Shown piece after piece: positions 1 through 5,324 of a DNA stretch of 5,324 bases; positions within the stretch are counted from its first letter, which is position 1; the number at the start of each line of letters is the position of its first letter. Below the pieces are notes generated by a model, which worked only from the letters and a program-made list of their open reading frames with translations, ran no database searches and was not told the origin of the DNA. A program made the translations under genes and the position numbers. Source of the stretch: Archaeoglobaceae archaeon (GTDB taxonomy: Archaea; Halobacteriota; Archaeoglobi; Archaeoglobales; JdFR-42); NCBI GenBank assembly GCA_015523685.1, contig WAJW01000101.1:1-5324 (forward strand), written 5' to 3'.

Positions 1-322
1 ATAGAGGCTTGAGGAATAGGCATTCTATGGCATAACAACAAAAGGGAGAGGAAGATAGATGAGATTAGCAGGCATATGAAAACAAGTGGATGAAGTGGAG
101 TTAAGGGGAGCTGAGAATCTTAGTAATCTGTTTATGAAGATGAAGTTTGAGGAAGAAGTTTATGAATCGTTTATTATTAAAGTTACGAGTTGGATGGAAA
201 TACAAATTGGAAGTGAATTTACACCTCAAAGGATATTGCAAAGACAAACCCAAATTCAGCAATCCAGATTTAACAAATCTTATTTGAACCCTATCGGATA
301 ATCAAAAATCATTCCGGATGTT
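1..322. other. AT-rich region without a recognisable gene
   Basis: I see no gene I can support here. GC is about 35% by hand count, against 47% in a sampled line of pyrB. The only sizeable open frame is 86-301 on the plus strand (GTG start, 71 codons). It has no Shine-Dalgarno sequence, an in-frame TGA just before it at 77-79, and no family I recognise. Its codon use differs from the neighbours: six of seven glutamines are CAA, while the pyr genes mostly use CAG. A short frame-1 stretch (about 13-90, ending in TGA) precedes it, so a decayed, frameshifted gene is possible. The plus strand is purine-rich from about 40 to 160. No tRNA, CRISPR array or long inverted repeat is visible. The right end holds the repeat cluster listed separately. 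Confidence 0.6.
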
Positions 323-330
323 GAAAAATC
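264..330 (+). repeat. Three imperfect direct repeats upstream of pyrB, possible operator
   Basis: Three related 16-17 base motifs lie at 264-279, 294-310 and 314-330. Copies 2 and 3 share the pattern CGGATnnTnAAAAATC and match at 14 of 20 positions when 291-310 is set against 311-330. Copy 1 reads CCAGATTTAACAAATC and matches copy 3 at about 13 of 16 positions with one gap. The starts are 30 and 20 bases apart, close to whole helical turns, so all three would face the same side of the DNA. Copy 3 runs into the probable BRE/TATA of pyrB, which would suit a regulator that blocks or recruits transcription factors. Copy 1 also contains a small hairpin, AGATTT-AAC-AAATCT (266-280). AT-rich sequence makes chance similarity a real possibility. 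Confidence 0.35.
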
Positions 331-338
331 TTTAAATC
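323..338 (+). promoter_or_regulatory. Probable BRE/TATA promoter of the pyrB operon
   Basis: A purine-rich run GAAAAATC (323-330) is followed at once by TTTAAATC (331-338), which resembles an archaeal BRE followed by a TATA box. The TATA centre is about 26-27 bases before the pyrB ATG, so transcription would begin at or within a few bases of the start codon. That implies a leaderless or nearly leaderless mRNA. This fits the poor ribosome-binding site before pyrB: AAGGA lies only three bases from the ATG. The assignment rests on position and composition; no transcript start is known to me. Confidence 0.5.
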
Positions 339-360
339 CTATTGGGGAATATAAGGACTG

Positions 361-1266
361 ATGCCGAGGTTCAGGCACCTTATATCCATAGATGATCTAA
401 CAAGAGAGGATATAGAATATATCCTTGAAAAAGCCGAGAAATTTGAAGACGTTGCCAGAAAGGGATATTCAGACGCTCTGAAAGGCAAGCTTCTCGGTAA
501 TCTCTTTTTTGAACCCTCGACACGGACGAGGATGTCCTTTGAGACCGCAATGAAAAGGCTCGGGGGAGATGTTGTCAATCTTAACACCGCAGAGGTATCG
601 TCAATAGCGAAGGGAGAGACCCTCGCTGATACCGTGAGGGTCGTAAGCGAATATGTTGATGCCATTGTCATAAGGCATCCGAGGGAGGGAAGTGCCAGAC
701 TTGCCTCTGAGTTTTCATCTGTTCCTGTGATAAATGGAGGGGATGGAGCGGGCCAGCATCCAACCCAGACTCTTCTCGATCTCTACACGATCAAAAAAGA
801 GAGCAACCTTGGAAATCTTAAAATAGCCCTTGTGGGTGATTTAAAATACAGCAGAACTGTGCATTCTCTTATACGGGCTCTCAGACTTTTCGATGCCACC
901 ATCTATCTGGTATCTCCTGAGTCACTGAAACTTCCGGGAGATTTCGTTGATGAGCTGGGAGAGGTGATTGAAACGGATCAGATTTCAGAGGTCATAGATG
1001 AGGTGAATGTGATATATGTCACGAGGATACAGAAAGAGAGGTTTCCTGATCCGGAAGAATACGCCAAGGTTTCAGGAAGCTACCGGATTTCTGCAGATAC
1101 TCTTCAGAATGCTCCGGATGATCTTATAGTGATGCATCCTCTGCCGAGAGTTGATGAGATTGCAACGGATGTTGATCTGACACCTCATGCGGTGTATTTC
1201 AGGCAGGCTTTTTATGGCATTCCCGTGAGAATGGCCATACTCAGCGAGGTAATGGGCTATGAGTGA
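361..1266 (+). CDS. pyrB: Aspartate carbamoyltransferase catalytic chain
   Basis: This enzyme joins carbamoyl phosphate and L-aspartate to N-carbamoyl-L-aspartate, the committed step of pyrimidine synthesis in the cytoplasm. The 301 residues match the usual family length. The carbamoyl-phosphate domain carries STRTR (53-57) within FEPSTRTRMSFE, the 80s-loop SIAKGET (81-87), R105-H106-P107 and HPTQ (133-136). The aspartate domain carries GDLKYSRTVHS (159-169), TRIQKERF (221-228) and HPLPR (259-263). These are the signature elements that separate ATCase from ornithine carbamoyltransferase, and all look intact. ATG 361 is the most upstream start, because an in-frame TAA lies at 352-354. The gene overlaps pyrI by 8 bases, as expected for subunits made together (c6r6-type holoenzyme known from E. 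coli and archaea). Pyrimidine-dependent control is plausible through the repeats upstream. Confidence 0.97.
   Translation: MPRFRHLISIDDLTREDIEYILEKAEKFEDVARKGYSDALKGKLLGNLFFEPSTRTRMSFETAMKRLGGDVVNLNTAEVSSIAKGETLADTVRVVSEYVDAIVIRHPREGSARLASEFSSVPVINGGDGAGQHPTQTLLDLYTIKKESNLGNLKIALVGDLKYSRTVHSLIRALRLFDATIYLVSPESLKLPGDFVDELGEVIETDQISEVIDEVNVIYVTRIQKERFPDPEEYAKVSGSYRISADTLQNAPDDLIVMHPLPRVDEIATDVDLTPHAVYFRQAFYGIPVRMAILSEVMGYE
1246..1250 (+). promoter_or_regulatory. Ribosome-binding site of pyrI inside pyrB
   Basis: GAGGT, followed by AAT, lies in the last codons of pyrB and leaves eight bases before the pyrI ATG. It is a good match to the archaeal anti-Shine-Dalgarno complement (GAGGTGAT), and it supports ATG 1259 as the start. 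It contrasts with pyrB, which lacks such a site at normal spacing. Confidence 0.65.
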
Positions 1267-1708
1267 GGGTTTGCTTATTCAGAAAATAAAGGATGGAACC
1301 GTGATAGATCACATCCCCCCTGGAAAAGCTCTTTTTGTCCTTAAAATTCTCGGAATAGATGAGAAAACGGATGTGATAGTCAGTTTTGCCATGAACGTTC
1401 CGAGCAGGAAAATGGGGCGGAAGGATATCGTAAAGGTGGAGAGTGATGTCGGTGAGGAGGAACTGAATAAAATCGCCCTGATAGGTGGGAACGTCACGAT
1501 AAATATAATAAAAGATTACAGGGTGGTTCAGAAGTTCAGGGTCAATCTTCCAGAAGAGATTGTTGGAGTTGTGAGATGCCCGAACCAGAGCTGTATATCC
1601 AACTCAAATGAGCCTGTGGAATACAGGTTCAGAGTGAGCAAAAAGGGAATAAGATGTCATTACTGTGGTAGAACCCTGGGTGACGAGGTGGAAAAATGGA
1701 TAATATGA
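1259..1708 (+). CDS. pyrI: Aspartate carbamoyltransferase regulatory chain
   Basis: This is the allosteric partner of PyrB. It binds nucleotide effectors (CTP, ATP and others in the studied enzymes) and contacts the catalytic trimers through a zinc domain. At 149 residues it has the normal length. The N-terminal allosteric domain keeps D17-H18, the GRKDIVKVE stretch (53-61, with K59) and K92, which line up with the nucleotide-contacting Asp19-His20, Lys60 and Lys94 of the E. coli chain. The C-terminal zinc domain has all four cysteines, CPNQSC (C107, C112) and CHYC (C133, C136). So both the allosteric site and the contact to PyrB look functional. The start overlaps pyrB by 8 bases and its end overlaps the next gene by 13, which indicates one transcript and coupled translation. 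Confidence 0.97.
   Translation: MSEGLLIQKIKDGTVIDHIPPGKALFVLKILGIDEKTDVIVSFAMNVPSRKMGRKDIVKVESDVGEEELNKIALIGGNVTINIIKDYRVVQKFRVNLPEEIVGVVRCPNQSCISNSNEPVEYRFRVSKKGIRCHYCGRTLGDEVEKWII
1685..1690 (+). promoter_or_regulatory. Ribosome-binding site deciding the flavoprotein start
   Basis: GAGGTG lies near the end of pyrI, five bases before ATG 1696 and 14 bases before the alternative in-frame ATG 1705, which forms an ATGA overlap with the pyrI stop. The spacing favours 1696. The difference is three residues at the N terminus. Confidence 0.6.
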
Positions 1709-2247
1709 TCCAGCTTGATGTGAACAGGTTTCACAGGGCTATCGTAAGGCCTGTTGTTGTTGTCACAACTCTTTCGAGAGATGGCATACCCAATGCGGCC
1801 CCCTTCAGCTTCTGCACACCCATCAGTTTTGATCCACCTGTATTCTCCATCGCATGTCAGCCGGGACATGACACGTGGAGGAATATAAGGGAGACGGGAG
1901 AGTTCGTCATCAATCTTCCCGGAGAGGATATGGGAGGAGCGATATCCGTTCTGGGACGGAAATTTCCACCAGATGTTGATGAAATTAAAGAAGCAGGATT
2001 GACAGAGACTCAATCAAAGATGGTCTCTCCACCGAGAATCCTGGAGGCATACGGGTGGTATGAATGCAGGATGGTAAAGAATTTTGAGCTCGGTGACCAT
2101 ATCTTCATTGCGGGTAAAGTTCTTATTGCCGAGATCAGGGCTGAGGCGATCGATGAGGTTCTTAAACTGGATGTGGCAAGACCCCTATGCCATATCGAGA
2201 AGAGATTTTTCACCGTTCCGGAGAAGATGGTGAGGTTCGATGATTGA
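1696..2247 (+). CDS. Flavin reductase-like FMN-binding protein (DIM6/NTAB family)
   Basis: The 183-residue cytoplasmic protein belongs to the split-barrel flavin reductase-like family, which binds FMN and transfers electrons from NAD(P)H to flavin, ferric iron or an oxygenase partner. Signature segments appear in order: TTLSRDG (24-30), NAAPFSFC (33-40), the D46-P47-P48 turn, GHDTWRNI (57-64), FVINLP (70-75) and GDHIFIAGKV (133-142). Length and order are typical. The archaeal ferric reductase of Archaeoglobus fulgidus belongs to the same broad family, but sequence alone does not show whether this protein reduces iron, flavin or something else. It overlaps pyrI by 13 bases and has its own strong ribosome-binding site, so it should be expressed with ATCase. 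A link to redox steps of pyrimidine synthesis is only a guess. No signal peptide or membrane segment is seen. Confidence 0.87.
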   Translation: MDNMIQLDVNRFHRAIVRPVVVVTTLSRDGIPNAAPFSFCTPISFDPPVFSIACQPGHDTWRNIRETGEFVINLPGEDMGGAISVLGRKFPPDVDEIKEAGLTETQSKMVSPPRILEAYGWYECRMVKNFELGDHIFIAGKVLIAEIRAEAIDEVLKLDVARPLCHIEKRFFTVPEKMVRFDD

Positions 2248-2272
2248 GCGAATCTGAGTGAATTCAGGACAG

Positions 2273-2296
2273 GGTTAAAATGGCAAGATATTAATA
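2273..2296 (+). promoter_or_regulatory. Probable promoter of the MFS gene
   Basis: The 72-base gap after the flavoprotein gene is AT-rich. TATTAATA at 2289-2296 is centred about 27 bases before GTG 2320, which would give a leaderless mRNA. GGTTAAAATG at 2274-2283 is a second candidate that would give a leader of roughly 15-20 bases. No ribosome-binding site at a useful spacing precedes the GTG, which favours the first. No hairpin-plus-T-run terminator for the pyr operon is visible in the gap, so read-through from upstream cannot be excluded. Confidence 0.4.
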
Positions 2297-2319
2297 ATCA
2301 ATAAATATGAGTTTGTGAT

Positions 2320-3597
2320 GTGAGATCCTTCAGATACAGATGGGCTGTATTTGCTGTTCTCTCTGCCATTTACTTCTTTGTCTATTTTCACAGGATGTCT
2401 TCGGCTGTTATAGCCAAGGAATTGATGGATGAATTCAGCGTTGGTGCGGTTGCCATGGGGGTGATGAGTTCAGCATACTTTTATCCCTATGCAGTTCTTC
2501 AGATCCCGGTTGGGATTCTTTCAGACACTGCGGGTACGAGAAAAACCGCAACTGCCTTCACATTCATTGCCTTTGCCGGAGCCCTCATGTTCGGGATGGC
2601 CGGAAGCTTCAACCACGCGGTTATTGCGAGAGTCCTCATGGGTGCAGGAGTTTCAGGGGTGTATATCCCTGCAATAAAGGCTTTTTCAAGATGGTTCAGA
2701 AAGCGGGAATTTGCAAGCATAACAGGTGTTTTACTTGCGGTGGGTAATTTTGGGGCCCTCTCTGCATCGTATCCCCTTGCCATGATGGTCATATTCTTCG
2801 GGTGGAGATTTTCCTTCATACTGATTGCAATCATTACCCTAATCCTCGCAGTTCTGTGCTGGGCTGTTGTGAGAGACAGTCCGGAGAGCGCTGGCCTTGA
2901 AGGAATTGTGGAAGACGAGGCTCCAGCTGAAAGATCAAACCTGAGAAACGATCTGGTCAAAGTGGTTTCCAGCAGGTATTTCTGGCTTCTCGCTATATGG
3001 TTCTTCTTTGAATATGGGGCTCTTGCGGGATTCCAGGGGTTGTGGGGAGGTCCGTATCTCGCTGATGTTTATCATCTAAGTAAATCCGGAGTTGGTGAAG
3101 TGCTCATGATGATCGGACTCGGTATGATGGCCGGGAGTCCCGTTACCGGACTGATGTCAGACAGAATTCTGAAAACAAGGAAGTTTATTCTTGTGATCTG
3201 GACTGTAATGTTCCTCATATCGTGGGCACCCCTTGCATTTCTGACTGACAGACTCTCCGTTTCCTCTCTTTACATAATCTCCTTTCTCATGGGATTTTCT
3301 GGAAGTGCCCTGATAATAATATTCACGTCCACCAAAGAGCTCTTCCCCCTTGAGATTACAGGAATTGCCACGAGCCTGGTTAACATATTCCCTTTCATAG
3401 GAGCGGCGGTCTTTCAGACCATCATGGGGTACATTCTGGATATTTACGGGACTGTGGAGGGGGTATATTCACCTTCAGCGTACAGCATGGCTTTCAGATT
3501 CTGTTTCCTTGCTGTCATCATATCTCTTGTGTCATCAGTTTTTGTAATCGAGACCTATCCTTCCTCAGCTCCTGCAGAAACCCGTGAGCGAGCCTGA
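2320..3597 (+). CDS. Major facilitator superfamily transporter, substrate unknown
   Basis: The 425-residue protein has the length and 12-helix pattern of MFS permeases, with helices near 8-24, 45-66, 77-96, 98-118, 131-155, 158-184, 219-240, 258-280, 289-308, 314-336, 346-372 and 388-411. A charged cytoplasmic loop (about 185-218) joins the two halves. Motif A is seen as GILSDTAGTRK (65-75), with a weaker copy GLMSDRILKTRK (277-288) in the second half. FHRM (23-26) in helix 1 and RVLMGAGVSGVYIPAIKAFS (104-123) recall the organophosphate/anion symporter branch (GlpT, UhpT and relatives), where an arginine in helix 1 binds phosphate. That suggests an anionic substrate but does not prove it. GTG 2320 is the only usable start: an in-frame TGA lies at 2308-2310 and helix 1 begins by residue 8. 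The last 26 codons lie opposite the nfi 3' end. Confidence 0.88.
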   Translation: MRSFRYRWAVFAVLSAIYFFVYFHRMSSAVIAKELMDEFSVGAVAMGVMSSAYFYPYAVLQIPVGILSDTAGTRKTATAFTFIAFAGALMFGMAGSFNHAVIARVLMGAGVSGVYIPAIKAFSRWFRKREFASITGVLLAVGNFGALSASYPLAMMVIFFGWRFSFILIAIITLILAVLCWAVVRDSPESAGLEGIVEDEAPAERSNLRNDLVKVVSSRYFWLLAIWFFFEYGALAGFQGLWGGPYLADVYHLSKSGVGEVLMMIGLGMMAGSPVTGLMSDRILKTRKFILVIWTVMFLISWAPLAFLTDRLSVSSLYIISFLMGFSGSALIIIFTSTKELFPLEITGIATSLVNIFPFIGAAVFQTIMGYILDIYGTVEGVYSPSAYSMAFRFCFLAVIISLVSSVFVIETYPSSAPAETRERA

Positions 3598-4198
3598 TGG
3601 GTTCAGGCAGTTTCCCCTTTCTGATCGTTGAGAGAGTCAGTTTGAGGGCTGTATCGAGGGAAATTTTATGGCCCACGGACACAAAAATGGGGTTGCACCT
3701 TCTGCATGTTTTTACAGCCCTGCCAACAATGTCTTCATCAAGCACTATATCCCTTGAATCACCGGCTGATTCGGGCATTTCGAATTTTCCTGTAAGGGGT
3801 TTTTTCGTTATTCCGATGGTCGGTGCTGAAAGAGAGAGGCCTACATAGCATGCCAGTCCAAAGCGTCGGGGATGACACAGACCACTACCATCCACAAAAA
3901 TAACCGTATGGGGTTTCAGAATTTTTCTGAGAGCTCTTACAGCCGGCTTTCCCTCTCTGAACATGAGAAATGTGGGAATATAGGGAAAATCAATTCTGCT
4001 GACCTCCAGACTGCCATCGATCAATTCAAGATCCGGATATGTCAGAAGCACGCTCCTTGCAATGGCCAGTTCTCCCATGAATGTTACATCCACTCCTGCC
4101 ACATGTCTCACAGAATTATGTTCAAAATGATCCCTGTCGATTATTCTTCCCGATAGTTTATTCTGCATTTTGATGTATTTCTCAAGCTTCCCTTTCAT
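3518..4198 (-). CDS. nfi: Endonuclease V (deoxyinosine 3'-endonuclease)
   Basis: The enzyme cuts DNA at the second phosphodiester bond 3' of deoxyinosine and so starts repair of deaminated adenine, a frequent lesion at high temperature. The 226 residues fit the family (about 220-225). Catalytic landmarks are present: AGVDVTF with D37, YIPTFLMFREG (73-83) with Y73 and E82, VDGSGLCHPRRFG (102-114) with D103 and H109, and TKKPLTG (131-137) with K132. They match Asp43, Tyr80, Glu89, Asp110, His116 and Lys139 of the Thermotoga enzyme. H205 in LAHGF fits the position of its His214; E. coli has Asp there. The ATG at 4196-4198 directly follows the sepS stop codon, with no clear ribosome-binding site, so translation probably depends on coupling. 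M11 is a possible later start. The 3' end overlaps the MFS gene by 80 bases; residues from about 201 lie in the overlap. Confidence 0.95.
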   Translation of the reverse strand: MKGKLEKYIKMQNKLSGRIIDRDHFEHNSVRHVAGVDVTFMGELAIARSVLLTYPDLELIDGSLEVSRIDFPYIPTFLMFREGKPAVRALRKILKPHTVIFVDGSGLCHPRRFGLACYVGLSLSAPTIGITKKPLTGKFEMPESAGDSRDIVLDEDIVGRAVKTCRRCNPIFVSVGHKISLDTALKLTLSTIRKGKLPEPIRLAHGFLQELRKDRSRLQKLMTQEI

Positions 4199-5324
4199 TC
4201 ACAGCAACTCAAGCTCAGCGGTCACAAAAAGAGGACCTCTAACATCAATTTTCCTGTTGTTGCCCGTTATATACCTGAATCCCGCATTGTCGATTTTTAA
4301 ATTTATATCTCCAAGACTTTCAACCATTTTGGCCCTGATTGACCCGTTCTCTCCTCTCGCAATCAGATCCTCGATTATCGCCCCGCATTTCAAGGCGAAT
4401 CCATCTATATATCTGATCCCTGTGGCAATCCCATTCTCAAAGTACCTGTTCCACTTCTCCGTTCTGGGAATTCCAAGAATGTTACCTTCATGAACAACGA
4501 TCTCGTTGAGGTATGCCGGGCCACACAGCCTCGTCCCCTCCTCCCTCTCAACAACCTTTACCCTGAATTTTTTCCCGTAAAGCTGTCCCTCTCTCGCAAC
4601 AAACTCGCAGGGGCTTTCTTCGTTTCCAAATCTCTCACATGTACTGATGATCGCTCTTGCGATCTCGTATCCCTCGGGAGTGGAGGGTCTCTTTTCCATT
4701 TTCAGCATTCTCGCCAGTTCCATATCAGAAAATGTTATTTCAGAGTAAAACTGGGGATAAACAAGTTCTCTCACATCTTCTGCCTTTTCAAGAACCATTG
4801 TGAGTCTTTCCACCCCCAGACCGAGATTCAGAACAGGAGTGTCTATATCATACTGGGCAAGTGCTGTGGGGGAGTATATTCCGAATGTCGCTATCTCCAC
4901 CCATTCATTTTCCGTATCTTTCAAACCCGGATGGTATGCGAAGACCTCCGTCTGTGTTCCCGGAATGTAGTATTTGCTCCTTTTCTCATCCGGTCTGAAT
5001 CTGAATTTCTCAAAACCAAAATTGCTTAAAAGAGCCTCCGCTATGGCTTTCCCATCGTCTGGTGTAACATTTTCATCCACCACAACACAGGATGCGGAGA
5101 AATACGTAATGAGCCTCGTTTCATCCTCTCTCTGCTCTCTCCTGAAGCATCGGTCAATGGAGAACAGCTTTATTGGATGTGGAAGCCTGTTATGGAGGCT
5201 CTGGAGTGTTATAAACCATCCCGTGGTCATGTGACTTCTCAGGGTCATGTTACTGCTCCGGGGTTTTATCTTCCTGAATTCGGGAAACACGATATCCAGT
5301 ATCTCCACAGCGACCGTATCGTCC
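4199..5324 (-). CDS. sepS: O-phosphoseryl-tRNA(Cys) synthetase, 5' end outside window
   Basis: This class II synthetase loads O-phosphoserine onto tRNA-Cys; a partner enzyme (SepCysS, not in this window) then turns it into Cys-tRNA-Cys. About 374 codons are present. The frame stays open to the edge, so the GTG at 5306-5308 is an internal valine and not a start. Against the 534-residue A. fulgidus protein as I remember it, roughly 155 N-terminal residues are missing. Counting from that valine as residue 1, the sequence shows LRSHMTTGWF (23-32), motif 2 CFRREQ (54-59), YFSAS (69-73), and motif 3 NLGLGVER (161-168). T28, S71, S73 and N161 correspond to the phosphoserine-binding Thr188, Ser231, Ser233 and Asn325. 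The C-terminal part (about 180-369) has the tRNA-recognition region, with GIRYIDGFA and DVRGPLFVT near the end, so the natural C terminus is complete. The nfi start codon follows the TGA with no gap. Confidence 0.96.
   Translation of the reverse strand, partial: DDTVAVEILDIVFPEFRKIKPRSSNMTLRSHMTTGWFITLQSLHNRLPHPIKLFSIDRCFRREQREDETRLITYFSASCVVVDENVTPDDGKAIAEALLSNFGFEKFRFRPDEKRSKYYIPGTQTEVFAYHPGLKDTENEWVEIATFGIYSPTALAQYDIDTPVLNLGLGVERLTMVLEKAEDVRELVYPQFYSEITFSDMELARMLKMEKRPSTPEGYEIARAIISTCERFGNEESPCEFVAREGQLYGKKFRVKVVEREEGTRLCGPAYLNEIVVHEGNILGIPRTEKWNRYFENGIATGIRYIDGFALKCGAIIEDLIARGENGSIRAKMVESLGDINLKIDNAGFRYITGNNRKIDVRGPLFVTAELELL

Noticed and set aside
1..23. A divergent minus-strand gene starting with ATG at 21-23
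   Set aside because: Only seven codons fit in the window, and no ribosome-binding site or promoter is visible on that strand.
266..280. Hairpin AGATTT-AAC-AAATCT as a terminator or RNA element
   Set aside because: The stem is six AT-rich base pairs with a three-base loop and no T-run, too weak for a terminator; it is noted as part of repeat copy 1.
86..301. 71-codon GTG-started open frame as a real gene
   Set aside because: It has no ribosome-binding site, no recognised family and atypical codon use, and it opens directly after a stop; it is described only as part of the AT-rich region.
2254..2267. CTGA...TCAG inverted repeat after the flavoprotein gene as a terminator
   Set aside because: A four-base stem with no following T-run is expected by chance.
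3597..5234. Plus-strand open frames opposite nfi and sepS (3597-3848, 3872-4156, 4170-4493, 4490-5029, 4974-5234)
   Set aside because: They lie wholly on the complement of two well-identified genes, and their products show no family features.
4199..5308. GTG at 5306-5308 as the start of a shortened sepS
   Set aside because: The frame is open to the window edge and the upstream residues (DDTVA) continue the family pattern, so the gene is simply cut by the window.

Overview
The window looks like a chromosomal segment of an SepRS-type euryarchaeon, most likely a member of the Archaeoglobales. Four things point there. First, it carries O-phosphoseryl-tRNA synthetase (SepS), found in methanogens, Archaeoglobales and a few relatives. 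Second, it has an archaeal-type ATCase catalytic/regulatory pair with aspartate carbamoyltransferase and zinc-binding chains. Third, its endonuclease V and SepS resemble the Archaeoglobus fulgidus proteins as I remember them. Fourth, its promoters look archaeal (BRE/TATA about 27 bases before the start codon). GC is about 35% in the first 360 bases (hand count) and visibly higher in the genes. The genus is not settled by the sequence alone.

Layout. Bases 1-360 hold no recognisable gene. The stretch is AT-rich and ends in a probable promoter for the pyr genes, preceded by three imperfect copies of a 16-17 base motif. Bases 361-2247 are a tight plus-strand operon: pyrB, pyrI and a flavin reductase-like flavoprotein gene, with overlaps of 8 and 13 bases. 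After a 72-base gap with a second likely promoter, bases 2320-3597 encode a 12-helix major facilitator transporter of unknown substrate. On the minus strand, running towards it, lie sepS (5' end outside the window) and nfi (endonuclease V). The nfi start codon directly follows the sepS stop codon. The nfi 3' end overlaps the transporter 3' end tail-to-tail by 80 bases.

How the genes work together. PyrB and PyrI form allosteric aspartate transcarbamoylase, the committed step of pyrimidine synthesis. The flavoprotein is translationally tied to them, but its role is not known. SepS charges tRNA-Cys with phosphoserine for the indirect cysteine pathway, and endonuclease V repairs deaminated adenine in DNA. 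The two share a transcript by position, with no obvious functional link. All six recognised genes end in TGA. I found no unmistakably new multi-gene system. The most useful leads are the repeat cluster before pyrB, the sepS-TGA-ATG-nfi junction, the 80-base convergent overlap that contains a candidate active-site codon, and the flavoprotein fused into the pyr operon.
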